25,627 nt of DNA, from assembly GCA_903919215.1 (NCBI GenBank), contig CAIXHI010000475.1, forward strand, positions 1 through 25,627, read 5' to 3'. Source of the stretch: an uncultured Acidimicrobiaceae bacterium. GTDB lineage: Bacteria; Actinomycetota; Acidimicrobiia; Acidimicrobiales; Ilumatobacteraceae. Positions 14,716-22,540 of the stretch are shown here, piece by piece. The stretch's first letter is position 1; each line of letters begins with the position of its first letter. Below the pieces are notes generated by a model. It saw only the letters and a program-made list of their open reading frames with translations, searched no databases and was not told the origin of the DNA. Both the position numbers and the translations under genes were made by a program.

Positions 14716-14722
14716 GTGAGCG

Positions 14723-14728
14723 AGCCTA
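14723..14728 (-). promoter_or_regulatory. Predicted -10 box (TAGGCT) for the LysM lipoprotein
   Basis: Minus-strand TAGGCT 7 nt before GTG 14715. It lies back to back with the plus-strand box at 14736. Confidence 0.5.
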
Positions 14729-14735
14729 CGCCACG

Positions 14736-14741
14736 TACCCT
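14736..14741 (+). promoter_or_regulatory. Predicted -10 box (TACCCT) for the alpha/beta hydrolase pair
   Basis: TACCCT 6 nt before GTG 14748, matching TANNNT at leaderless spacing. This decides the start of the downstream gene. A second GTG at 14757 with AGGGTGA upstream is the alternative. Confidence 0.5.
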
Positions 14742-14747
14742 GGCAGG

Positions 14748-15659
14748 GTGACCCTCGTGGAGTACCCCGGAGCGCAGGCACCCGACCGCGAACGCGATGT
14801 GGTGGTCGGCGGCGTACGCATCGCGGTGCACGAATGGGGTTCCGAGCAGGACGATCCGATCTTCCTGGTGCATGGTGGCTTCGACTTCGGCCGCACGTAC
14901 GACGTCTTCGCCCCGCTGCTGGCGGCCGCCGGGTGGCGTGTCATCACGTGGGACCACCGTGGCCATGGCGACAGCGCACAGTGCGCGCTGTACAGCCTGG
15001 ATGCCGACCTGCGCGACATGATCGGAGTGATGGCCAGCACCACCTCGCGCCCGGCGGTGGTCATAGGCCACAGCAAGGGCGGCGCGATGTCCGTGCAGCT
15101 GGCCGATGCCCAACCGTTCCGCTTCAGTCACTTCGTCAACATCGACGGTCTGCCGTCCCGTCGCCCGATGACCGACCTCGCTGCACACGAGCGCACCCGC
15201 ATGCTCAGCAGCGATATCACCGGGTGGTTACACCATCGGCGCATCTCCGCCGCTCTGGAACGTAAGCCCGGCACGCTCGACGGCCTGGCCCGACGGCGCG
15301 GCAAACAGAACCCACGTCTGTCCGTGGAGTGGCTGCGCTACTTGGTCACGGTGGGCGCCCGTCACGACGACGACGGTTGGCGCTGGAAGATCGACCCCTC
15401 CATGCGCCACGGTGGATTCGGGCCGTGGCGGCCGGAGTGGACAGCATCACGACTCCCCGGCCTGGGTATGCCGTTCCTTGGGATCCTCGCGAGCGAACAG
15501 GAGCCGATGGGGTGGGGCACCACCGCCGACGACATTCGTCCGTACCTGCCGGCTGGCGGCCGGCTGGAGCTGTTCCAGGACACCGGGCACTTCGTCCACA
15601 TCGAACGACCGAACGAGACCGCAGCGATGATCCTCGACTTCCTGGATCGTGGACGATGA
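14748..15659 (+). CDS. Alpha/beta-fold hydrolase (active-site serine present)
   Basis: 303 aa from GTG 14748. Fold landmarks in order: oxyanion segment FLVHGGFDFG (about 39-48), WDHRGHGDS (68-76), nucleophile elbow GHSKG with S109, and the catalytic His H281 in DTGHFVHIERP. The acid residue is probably near D133 or E250. The sequence fits the large esterase/lipase/peptidase-like hydrolase group with a cap region at about 135-235. Substrate cannot be told. No signal peptide, so cytosolic. Its stop overlaps the start of a second hydrolase-like gene in an ATGA, so the two proteins are made together and may pair. Confidence 0.88.
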   Translation: MTLVEYPGAQAPDRERDVVVGGVRIAVHEWGSEQDDPIFLVHGGFDFGRTYDVFAPLLAAAGWRVITWDHRGHGDSAQCALYSLDADLRDMIGVMASTTSRPAVVIGHSKGGAMSVQLADAQPFRFSHFVNIDGLPSRRPMTDLAAHERTRMLSSDITGWLHHRRISAALERKPGTLDGLARRRGKQNPRLSVEWLRYLVTVGARHDDDGWRWKIDPSMRHGGFGPWRPEWTASRLPGLGMPFLGILASEQEPMGWGTTADDIRPYLPAGGRLELFQDTGHFVHIERPNETAAMILDFLDRGR

Positions 15660-16303
15660 GCACGGTCACCCTGGTGCACAACCGCATCCATCTGGCGTTG
15701 CACTGCCTGCGCGACGGAAGCGAACGACCGCTGCTGCTGCTGCACGGCCTGGGTGAGCAGTCACCGAGCGCGGCACCGGACTGGACCGCGCAATGGCCAG
15801 GCCCGGTGTACGCGCTCGACTTCACCGGCCACGGCCACTCCACGGTGCCCATCGGCGGCGGCTACAGCGCCGAACTGCTGCTGGGCGACGCCGACGCTGC
15901 GCTGAGCCACTTGGGTGAAGCCACCGTCGTGGGCCGAGGCCTCGGGGCCTACATCGCGCTGATGCTGGCGGGGGCCCAGCCCGCGTCCGTGCACGGCACG
16001 GTGCTGTGCGACGGTCCCGGTCTGTCGGGTGGGGCGATCGTGCCCACCTCCACCAGCTTCGTGAACATCGCATCCCCGTACAGCGCACCCGATCCGTACG
16101 CGCTCGTCGACCTGTCACGCGACCCTCGGCCGCCGGATTACTCGGTGTTGTTCACCCGACTCGCGCTCGACCACTCACCGATGGCAGAGCCCATCTCCGT
16201 GGCCACAATCGTTCGCCCCGCCTGGCTCGCCGCAGTGGCCAACGAGGTGGGGGTCGTGGAACGATCGCTCGCGGCTTCCTTGGTCGCCTACGCCCGCGAC
16301 TGA
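15656..16303 (+). CDS. Alpha/beta hydrolase-like protein lacking the nucleophile serine
   Basis: 215 aa. It shares the fold landmarks LLLLHGLGEQ (about 26-35) and ALDFTGHGHST (53-63), but the nucleophile elbow reads VVGRGLGAY, with G95 where the Ser of GxSxG should be. No late GHF-type catalytic His is seen, and the C-terminus is about 40-60 residues shorter than usual. It is probably a non-catalytic paralogue. The 4-bp ATGA overlap with the active hydrolase upstream suggests a partner or regulatory subunit. It ends 5 nt from the convergent polyprenyl synthase gene. A frameshift is not indicated, since the frame is clean. Confidence 0.8.
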   Translation: MSTVTLVHNRIHLALHCLRDGSERPLLLLHGLGEQSPSAAPDWTAQWPGPVYALDFTGHGHSTVPIGGGYSAELLLGDADAALSHLGEATVVGRGLGAYIALMLAGAQPASVHGTVLCDGPGLSGGAIVPTSTSFVNIASPYSAPDPYALVDLSRDPRPPDYSVLFTRLALDHSPMAEPISVATIVRPAWLAAVANEVGVVERSLAASLVAYARD

Positions 16304-16308
16304 CGGAC

Positions 16309-17370
16309 TCAGACGGTGCGTTGGCTGACGTAGGCCGCGAGCGCGACCAGTTCGTCGCGAGCATCGGTGGTGATCGGGGCGACGCCGATCGCGGCGACAG
16401 CCTCGACCGTGAGCCTGGCGATGGTGGCTTCCAGATCGGCCAGCGCGCCCGTGTCGATGATGGCCTGCTGCACACGGGCGACCTGTTCGTCGCCGAGGTT
16501 GCCGCGCCCCACGAGTGACAACACCTCTGCTTGTGGGGTCGTCGCGCGCTCGACGGCACGGGCCATCAGCGGTGTGGGCTTGCCTTCGCGCAGGTCTCCG
16601 CCGACGGGTTTCCCGGTGATCTGCGGATCGCCGAACGCCCCCATCACGTCGTCGCGCATCTGGAACGCATCGCCCAGCGGCAGACCGTAGGCGCTGAGCG
16701 CGGGGAGCAGTTCGGGGAGCCGTTCGGGTGCGGCCAGCGCAGCGCCAAGATGCAGTGGCCGTTCGATGGTGTACTTGCCGCTCTTGTAGCGGCAGATCTG
16801 TTCGGCCCGAGTGCGGCTGCGCTCGTTGCGCACGCTGCCCAGGATGTCGAGCACCTGACCGACGTTCAGTTCGATGCGCAGTTCGTTCCAGATGGCCCAG
16901 GCCTCAGCACCTGCGCCGGACATCATCATGTCGCCGTAGACAAAGGCCAGGTCGCCCACCAGGATTGCGACCCCCTCGCCGAAGCGACGGGCCTCGCCGG
17001 CCCACGCACCATCACGGTGGTGCTGGGCGAACACGGTGTGGGTGGTGATGTTGCCGCGGCGACTGTGGGCGTCGTCCATCACGTCGTCGTGGAACAGGGC
17101 GAAGGCGTGCATCAGTTCGAAGGCCGCCCCGGCGTTGACGACCATCGTCGCCTCCGGGTCGCCGCCAGCACCAATGAAGCCCCAGTGACAGAACGCGGGG
17201 CGTAGCCGCTTGCCACCGGCCAGCACCAGGCGGCCGATCTCGGCCATCGGTTCGGCCAGATCGGCCTCGAACTCGGCCCAGCGGGCCAGTTCCGGCGTCA
17301 GGAACGCTCGCAGTCGGTCCTCCACACGCACCGCAATGACGGCGAGGGAGGCGGGTGCGGCCGAAGTCAC
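16309..17370 (-). CDS. Polyprenyl diphosphate synthase (geranylgeranyl type, likely)
   Basis: 353 aa from GTG 17370, supported by TAGCCT 6 nt upstream. All-trans isoprenyl synthase motifs are present: GGKRLRP (about 52-58), first Asp-rich motif DDVMDD (95-100), KSGKYT (196-201) and second Asp-rich motif DDVMGAFGD (240-248). The enzyme condenses allylic diphosphates with IPP. Chain length is set by residues just before the first motif (HAFALFH). The bulky residues there suggest a short C15-C20 product, but this is a guess. It may feed menaquinone, carotenoid or haem O farnesyl supply. It is convergent with the hydrolase pair. Confidence 0.93.
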   Translation of the reverse strand: MTSAAPASLAVIAVRVEDRLRAFLTPELARWAEFEADLAEPMAEIGRLVLAGGKRLRPAFCHWGFIGAGGDPEATMVVNAGAAFELMHAFALFHDDVMDDAHSRRGNITTHTVFAQHHRDGAWAGEARRFGEGVAILVGDLAFVYGDMMMSGAGAEAWAIWNELRIELNVGQVLDILGSVRNERSRTRAEQICRYKSGKYTIERPLHLGAALAAPERLPELLPALSAYGLPLGDAFQMRDDVMGAFGDPQITGKPVGGDLREGKPTPLMARAVERATTPQAEVLSLVGRGNLGDEQVARVQQAIIDTGALADLEATIARLTVEAVAAIGVAPITTDARDELVALAAYVSQRTV

Positions 17371-17376
17371 GAGGGC

Positions 17377-17382
17377 AGGCTA
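17377..17382 (-). promoter_or_regulatory. Predicted -10 box (TAGCCT) for the polyprenyl synthase
   Basis: Minus-strand TAGCCT 6 nt before GTG 17370. Same hexamer as at ctaC. Confidence 0.55.
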
Positions 17383-17413
17383 GGCCCCGCAGCCCTGTTT
17401 GCCCGGCCGCCCC

Positions 17414-17605
17414 CCGGTGCGAGTGCCGCCCCCCAGCCGCCCCCCCGGTGCGAGTGCCTGGCCGCCGGCCCGAGTGTCACGTTGCACCCGAGTGCCACGT
17501 GACACCCCGTCGCGCACCTGCCACTCCGGTGGAAGCTGGCACTCGCACCGGGGCGCTGGCACTCGCACCGGGGCGCTGGCACTCGCACCGGGGCGCTGGC
17601 ACTCG
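17414..17605. repeat. Cluster of direct and inverted GGCACTCG(CACCGG) repeats
   Basis: GGCACTCG occurs at 17538, 17558, 17578 and 17598, as a 20-bp tandem unit GCTGGCACTCGCACCGGGGC repeated three times (17535-17594) plus a partial fourth. The reverse complement CGAGTGCC occurs at 17420, 17451 and 17489, with a one-base variant at 17471. Two inverted copies extend to the 14-mer CCGGTGCGAGTGCC (17414-17427, 17445-17458), an exact complement of the forward 14-mer. The block fills the gap between the xseB stop and the polyprenyl synthase promoter. It could fold into alternative long hairpins on the minus-strand transcript, act as a terminator for xseB, or bind a protein. Confidence 0.9.
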
Positions 17606-17607
17606 GG

Positions 17608-17829
17608 TCAGGTGGGGTCGGCGAGTTCGGCGACGACCAGTTCGATCTGCAGGCGGGCGTTGCCGATGCGATCGCGGCAGAACGTGATCAGGGCCGCCGC
17701 ACGTTGCACCTGCTGGGCGAGCACATCGACGTCGACGTCGCTGCGCTCGAGGCGGGCGAGGATCTCCTCGAGTTCCGCCAGCGCCTCGGCATAGCCGGAT
17801 GCGATGGGTTCGTTGGTCGGTTGGTTCAC
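17608..17829 (-). CDS. xseB: Exodeoxyribonuclease VII small subunit
   Basis: 73 aa, normal length. The helical pattern YAEALAELEEILARLERSDVDVDVLAQQVQRA, then CRDRI, is the XseB signature: a helical hairpin that binds along the large subunit. It starts with GTG 17829, overlapping the xseA stop in a GTGA, so subunit ratios are set by coupled translation. The enzyme degrades single-stranded DNA to oligonucleotides and takes part in repair. The stop lies 3 nt from the last repeat of the 17414-17605 cluster. Confidence 0.93.
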   Translation of the reverse strand: MNQPTNEPIASGYAEALAELEEILARLERSDVDVDVLAQQVQRAAALITFCRDRIGNARLQIELVVAELADPT

Positions 17830-19058
17830 GGGTGGGTCTCCTCCACACGGCTGCGCGCCGTGCCGCTGGCAAAGGTAGTGACGATCTCGTCGCCGGGCTG
17901 CAACTCAGCGGCGGTGCGCACTGTGCGCCCGTCGGTGGTACGGGTGATACTCCAGCCGCGGGCCATGGTGTTCGTCGGGTCGAGCAGGCGCACACGTTGC
18001 GCCACCGCATCGAGGTGCATGACGGCACGTTCGGTCTGGCGCTCGACGCCCGCTGTGAGGCGGTGAGCACGCTGCACCATTCGTTCGTCACCACGCTCGA
18101 CCGCAGCCACCACACGGTGGCGGATGCCCTGAGCGACTGCCGCCACCTCCGCATCGGCGGCCGCCACGCCGAGTTCCGCCCGCTGCGTGATTGCCGACCA
18201 CTGCCCCTCGGCGGCGTTCCAGAACTCGAGCACGCGCTCGACAAGTGCTGCCGCGCATGCAGTGGGCGTCTTCAGCGCCGAATGCGCCACCTCGTCGGCG
18301 ATGGCTCGGTCGATCTCGTGGCCGATACCCGTGAAGACGGGTAACGGACATTTGGCGATCTCTGTGGCGATGGTCTCGTGGTCGAAGGTGGTCAGCTCGG
18401 AGCGGCTGCCACCGCCACGGATGACGGCGATGGCATCGAGGTCGGCGCGCCGCCCGAGCGTTCTCAACGCAGCGGACACCTCACCGACTGCGTACTCGCC
18501 CTGCACATGAACATCGACCGTTCGCAGTATGAATCCGAGTCCGCTGCGCTCGATCTCGTGCTGGAAGTCGGCCCAGGCCGCGCTGGTGAGGCTGGTGACC
18601 ACCCCGACACGCAGCGGCACAGGCGACAAGACGACCTGCCGGTTGCGGTCGTACAGACCGGAAGCGACGAGCCGGCGCACCACATCGTCGCGCTGGAGGG
18701 CCAGCTCGCCGAGGGTGAAGCGCGGGTCGATACCGGTCATCTTCAGACCGAGCTGACCGGAGGGAGCGAAGAAGTCGAGGCGGCCGAAGATGCGCACCTT
18801 CAACCCGTCGGCCAACTGCAGCCCGTGCTGCATCAGCAACGGCTTGACCTTGGCCTGGGCGTTGGCGAAGAACTGCACATTCAGCGAGGCCTTGCCAGAC
18901 GGTGTCTCCTCCACCAACCGGAAGTAGGTGTGCACACCGCGCGGGCTCCAGCCCTGGATCTCGCCACGCACCCACACACCGTCGGCGAACGACCGTCGCA
19001 ACACACCGTTGATCTCATCGGCCAGTTCGCTGACGGAGAAGGTGGTTTCCTCGCTCAC
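17826..19058 (-). CDS. xseA: Exodeoxyribonuclease VII large subunit
   Basis: 410 aa. The N-terminal OB-fold (about 1-100) contains VWVRGEIQGWSPRGVHTYFRL. The catalytic domain (about 125-330) has VGVVTSLTSAAWADF, RGGGSRSELTTFD and GIGHEIDRAIADEVAHSALKTPTA. A helical region and a C-terminal MARGWSITRT segment follow. All family landmarks are present, though the total is shorter than the E. coli protein. Start GTG 19058 overlaps the stop of the ABC exporter gene in a GTGA, and its own stop overlaps xseB. The operon is therefore exporter-xseA-xseB. Confidence 0.96.
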   Translation of the reverse strand: MSEETTFSVSELADEINGVLRRSFADGVWVRGEIQGWSPRGVHTYFRLVEETPSGKASLNVQFFANAQAKVKPLLMQHGLQLADGLKVRIFGRLDFFAPSGQLGLKMTGIDPRFTLGELALQRDDVVRRLVASGLYDRNRQVVLSPVPLRVGVVTSLTSAAWADFQHEIERSGLGFILRTVDVHVQGEYAVGEVSAALRTLGRRADLDAIAVIRGGGSRSELTTFDHETIATEIAKCPLPVFTGIGHEIDRAIADEVAHSALKTPTACAAALVERVLEFWNAAEGQWSAITQRAELGVAAADAEVAAVAQGIRHRVVAAVERGDERMVQRAHRLTAGVERQTERAVMHLDAVAQRVRLLDPTNTMARGWSITRTTDGRTVRTAAELQPGDEIVTTFASGTARSRVEETHP

Positions 19059-20917
19059 AGACCCATTGCCGTCTCGCCCGCTCGCACCTGCGCAGCGTAG
19101 ACGCCATCGCGAGCGATGAGTTCGTCGTGCGACCCTTCCTCCACGATCCGGCCGCCGTCGAGCACAACGATGCGGTCGGCGTCGCGAATAGTGGACAGGC
19201 GATGGGCGATCACCAGCGCCGTACGTCCGCGCAAGGCCTCGTCGAGTGCGGCCTGCACATGGGCCTCGTTCTCGTTGTCGAGGTGGCTGGTGGCCTCGTC
19301 GAGGATCATCACCGCCGGGTTCTTCAACAGCAGTCGGGCGATTGCCAAGCGCTGCTTCTCGCCGCCGCTGAGGCGGTAGCCGCGCTCCCCCACCAACGTC
19401 TCGTAGCCGTCAGGCAGCGAACGGATGGTGTCGAGAATGCGGGCGCCACGGCAGGCTTCGTCGAGCTCGGCGCCGGTGGCATCGGGTTTGGCGTAGCGCA
19501 GGTTGGCGCCGATCGATTCGTGGAACAGGTGCGGGTCTTGGCTGACCACACCGATGGCGTCCCGCAGCGAGTGCTGGGTGAGGTCGCGCACATCGTGACC
19601 ATCGATCAACAGCGCGCCACCGGTGACGTCGTACAACCTCGGCACCAGGCCCGAGAGCGTGGTCTTGCCGGAACCCGATGCGCCGACCAGGGCGACGGTC
19701 TCGCCGGGTTCGATGGTGAGCGACACACCCTGCAGCACGTCGTAGTCGGGGTCCGCCGCAGTGAACGCCGACGGCGCTTCCAGTGACTTGACGGTGACTG
19801 ACGAAGCCGGCGGGTAGCGGAACCACACATCGCGCAGTTCCACCCGACCCTTCGGCTCGACGAGGTCGATTGCTCCGGGTCGGTCGGTGATCGCCTCCGG
19901 TGCGTCGAGTACTTCGAACACCCGCTCGAAGCTGACCATCGCGGTCATCAGGTCGACACGAGCGTTGGTGAGACCGGTGAGCGGTTGGTACACGCGGGTG
20001 ACCAGTGTCGCGAGGGCGACGAGCGTGCCGGTCTTGATATTGCCGCTGACGACGAGGTGTGCACCGACGCCGTAGATGGCAGCGGCACCCAACGCGCCCA
20101 CCAGACCGAGGGCGACGAAGAACACGCGGCCGACCATCGCCGAATGAATACCGGTGTCGCGCACCTTGCCGGCGCGTCCGGAGAACATCGTCACCTCGTC
20201 GCGCTGACGGCCGAACAGCTTCACCAGCAATGCGCCCGAGACGTTGAACCGTTCGGCCATCTGTGAGTTCATCTCGGCGTTGGTCGCCATGTTCTCGCGT
20301 TGGATGGACTGCAGCTGTCGGCCAACTCGCTTGGCGGGGATGATGAACACTGGCAGCAGCACGAGGGCCAGCAGGGTGAGGCGCCACTCCAGCAACGCCA
20401 TCGCGGTAAGTGTGGTGGCGAGCACGACGATGTTGCTGACGACACTGCCGAGCGTGCTGGTGACTGCGGTCTGCGCGCCGACGACGTCGTTGTTCAGACG
20501 ACTGGTGAGTGCACCGGTCTGCGTGCGGGTGAAGAACGCGATGGGCATGCGCTGCACCTTGGCGAACAGCGCCACGCGCAGGTCGTAGATCAGCCCTTCA
20601 CCGATGCGCGCGCTGCACCAGCGCTGCACGATGGCCAGACCGGCGTCGAGCACGGAAGCTGCCACCACCACACCGGCGAGGATCGTGATGAGCGAACGGT
20701 TCTTGTCGGGGATCGCCGTGTCGATGATGGTGCGGAACGCGAACGGTGCAACCAACTCGATCAGGGCAGCGACGACAATCGCGACAAGGAACAGCACGAT
20801 CGTCGAGCGGTACGGGTCGGCGAAGCGCCACGCGCGGCGCAGCGCGTGGCCTTGCAGCTTCTTACCCTTCACCGCAGCGGCGTCACCGGGCATCAACATG
20901 TGGGGTCCCATACGCAT
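19055..20917 (-). CDS. ABC-type exporter, fused permease and ATPase
   Basis: 620 aa half-transporter. Six-helix transmembrane domain (about 37-325), then nucleotide-binding domain. The ATPase has Walker A GASGSGKTT (412-420), Q460, signature LSGGEKQR (516-523), Walker B VMILDE with E541, and H572 in AHRLST, so it is a competent ATPase. It should form a homodimer or pair with another half-transporter. Substrate unknown; the fold is that of lipid and drug exporters (MsbA/LmrA-like). Oddity: about 25 residues rich in Ala/Ser (about 370-393) are inserted between FRYPP and the first ATPase strand. The ATG is 6 nt after TATCCT. Its stop overlaps xseA. Confidence 0.93.
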   Translation of the reverse strand: MRMGPHMLMPGDAAAVKGKKLQGHALRRAWRFADPYRSTIVLFLVAIVVAALIELVAPFAFRTIIDTAIPDKNRSLITILAGVVVAASVLDAGLAIVQRWCSARIGEGLIYDLRVALFAKVQRMPIAFFTRTQTGALTSRLNNDVVGAQTAVTSTLGSVVSNIVVLATTLTAMALLEWRLTLLALVLLPVFIIPAKRVGRQLQSIQRENMATNAEMNSQMAERFNVSGALLVKLFGRQRDEVTMFSGRAGKVRDTGIHSAMVGRVFFVALGLVGALGAAAIYGVGAHLVVSGNIKTGTLVALATLVTRVYQPLTGLTNARVDLMTAMVSFERVFEVLDAPEAITDRPGAIDLVEPKGRVELRDVWFRYPPASSVTVKSLEAPSAFTAADPDYDVLQGVSLTIEPGETVALVGASGSGKTTLSGLVPRLYDVTGGALLIDGHDVRDLTQHSLRDAIGVVSQDPHLFHESIGANLRYAKPDATGAELDEACRGARILDTIRSLPDGYETLVGERGYRLSGGEKQRLAIARLLLKNPAVMILDEATSHLDNENEAHVQAALDEALRGRTALVIAHRLSTIRDADRIVVLDGGRIVEEGSHDELIARDGVYAAQVRAGETAMGL

Positions 20918-20923
20918 GGGACG

Positions 20924-20929
20924 AGGATA
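20924..20929 (-). promoter_or_regulatory. Predicted -10 box (TATCCT) for the ABC exporter-xseAB operon
   Basis: Minus-strand TATCCT 6 nt before ATG 20917. It decides this ATG over a second in-frame ATG two codons later. Confidence 0.55.
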
Positions 20930-20948
20930 CGGAGGCGTCGCCTACTTC

Positions 20949-20954
20949 TACGAT
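20949..20954 (+). promoter_or_regulatory. Predicted -10 box (TACGAT) for the first S33-type lipoprotein
   Basis: TACGAT 6 nt before ATG 20961. With 20924 it forms a compact 43-bp divergent promoter region. Confidence 0.55.
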
Positions 20955-20960
20955 GTACCG

Positions 20961-22508
20961 ATGCGCCGCCTCCTCCCCCTCGCAGCCGTGTGTCTCGCGC
21001 TCGCTGCGTGCGGTGACGGGATCGATGAAGGGGTCAACCACGGCCGCAGCGACCGCGGCACGATCGACGGTGTGCCGCTGCATACCGCAGACGCAACCAC
21101 CGACCCGTCTGGTCCGACGGACACCTTGTCGGCTTCGGACGGGAGCGCGTTCAGATGGGTCGACAACGGTGACGGCACGGAACAGGGCTCCCTGACCGTG
21201 CCACTCGACCAGGCCCAGCCCGACGGGGCGCAGATCACCCTCGCCGTCGCCCGCCACAAGGCGACCAACCCGGCCACACGCATCGGCACCTTGTTGGTGA
21301 ACCCGGGTGGCCCCGGCTTCGGCGGCACGAGCTTGGCGTACAGCGCCGTGGACATCTATGGCCAATCGCTCGTCGATCGGTTCGACATCGTCGCCTGGGA
21401 TCCGCGCGGCACAGGGAAGAGCGAACCTGCTGTCGACTGCATCGACGACTACGACCCCTACTTCGCGCTCGACTCGTCGCCCGACAACGCTCAGGAGCGC
21501 CAGCAATTGATCCAAGCGGGGAACGACTTCGGTGCAGCGTGCGCGGCCAAGAACTCGGGACTGCTGCAGTTCCTCAGCACCGAGCACTCCGCACACGACA
21601 TGGACTCCATTCGCGCCGCGTTGGGCGAGGACACGATCAGCTACTTCGGCTTCAGCTACGGCAGCGAGTTGGGCGCCACCTGGGCGACGCTGTTCCCCGA
21701 CACTGTGCGCGCCGCCGTGCTCGACGGTGCAGTCGACCCGACGGTGGACTACCTGCACCAGAACATTCAGCAGGCCGCGGGGTTCGAGGCGGCGTTCGAT
21801 CAGTTCCTCGCGCAGTGCAGCGCCTCGGCCGCGTGTGCGTTCCACAACGGCGGCAGGGCGGCGGCGGCATTCGACACGTTGAGCGCATCGATCGACGCGC
21901 ACCCGGTGGCCGTGACTGCCGACCGCACGCCCGTGACACAGGGCGTGCTGTTGACGGCGGTCAGCGAGGCGATGTACGACCAGGCGTCGTGGCCGCAGTT
22001 GGAGGAGGCGTTGGCCGATCTACAAGCCGGCAAGGGCCAGGCCGTGCTCGATCTGTACGACGAGTACTACAGCTACGCCGACGGCGGCTGGGACAACTCG
22101 TTGGAGGCGTACTTCGCAATTTCCTGTCTCGACGACCCGGGCAGCACTGGCCCCGACGACCTGTACTCACACGAGGCCGAGTTCGCCGCCGCCGCCCCGC
22201 GGTTGGGTCGCAGCTGGATGGCCGAACTCACATTCTGTTCGGTGTGGCCGGTGAAGTCGCCGGGCAGCATCAGAATCACCGGCAATGGCGCCGGCCCGAT
22301 CGTGGTGGTGGGTACCACCGGCGACCCGGCGACCCCGCTGCAGAGTTCGCGCAACATGGCCCGCGCTCTGGAGGATGGCCACCTCATCGTGGTGAGGGCC
22401 GACCAGCACACCGGATACGGCGTGAACTCGTGTGTCGACGACGCGGTCGACAACTACCTGCTGAGCCCGACCACACCGCTGCCTGCCGAGGTCGATTGCA
22501 CGGCGTGA
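20961..22508 (+). CDS. Secreted alpha/beta hydrolase lipoprotein, S33 tripeptidyl aminopeptidase-like
   Basis: 515 aa from ATG 20961. The signal peptide MRRLLPLAAVCLALAAC has its lipobox Cys at C17. The mature hydrolase has VNPGGPGFGG (113-122), AWDPRGTGKS (145-154), nucleophile S232 in GFSYGSELG, acid D455 in GTTGDPATP and H483 in DQHTGYG. NPGGPG, DPRGTG and the GDPxTP/HTGY C-terminal segment are typical of actinobacterial S33 peptidases such as SlpD/SlpE and tripeptidyl aminopeptidases, which trim peptides from the N-terminus outside the cell. A paralogue follows after 32 nt. Peptidase activity is inferred from family; an esterase role cannot be ruled out. Confidence 0.9.
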   Translation: MRRLLPLAAVCLALAACGDGIDEGVNHGRSDRGTIDGVPLHTADATTDPSGPTDTLSASDGSAFRWVDNGDGTEQGSLTVPLDQAQPDGAQITLAVARHKATNPATRIGTLLVNPGGPGFGGTSLAYSAVDIYGQSLVDRFDIVAWDPRGTGKSEPAVDCIDDYDPYFALDSSPDNAQERQQLIQAGNDFGAACAAKNSGLLQFLSTEHSAHDMDSIRAALGEDTISYFGFSYGSELGATWATLFPDTVRAAVLDGAVDPTVDYLHQNIQQAAGFEAAFDQFLAQCSASAACAFHNGGRAAAAFDTLSASIDAHPVAVTADRTPVTQGVLLTAVSEAMYDQASWPQLEEALADLQAGKGQAVLDLYDEYYSYADGGWDNSLEAYFAISCLDDPGSTGPDDLYSHEAEFAAAAPRLGRSWMAELTFCSVWPVKSPGSIRITGNGAGPIVVVGTTGDPATPLQSSRNMARALEDGHLIVVRADQHTGYGVNSCVDDAVDNYLLSPTTPLPAEVDCTA

Positions 22509-22527
22509 CGTTGCGAGCCGACGGCCC

Positions 22528-22533
22528 TAGTCT
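22528..22533 (+). promoter_or_regulatory. Predicted -10 box (TAGTCT) for the second S33-type lipoprotein
   Basis: TAGTCT 7 nt before ATG 22541, between the tandem paralogues, so the second copy may have its own promoter. Confidence 0.5.
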
Positions 22534-22540
22534 CGGGGAT

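Noticed and set aside
17535..17605. CRISPR-like array
   Set aside because: The 20-bp units are directly adjacent without unique spacers, and no cas genes are present.
17414..17605. CIRCE/HrcA operator, because GCACTC and GAGTGC are present
   Set aside because: CIRCE needs GCACTC-N9-GAGTGC with defined flanks next to chaperone genes. The spacing and neighbours do not match.
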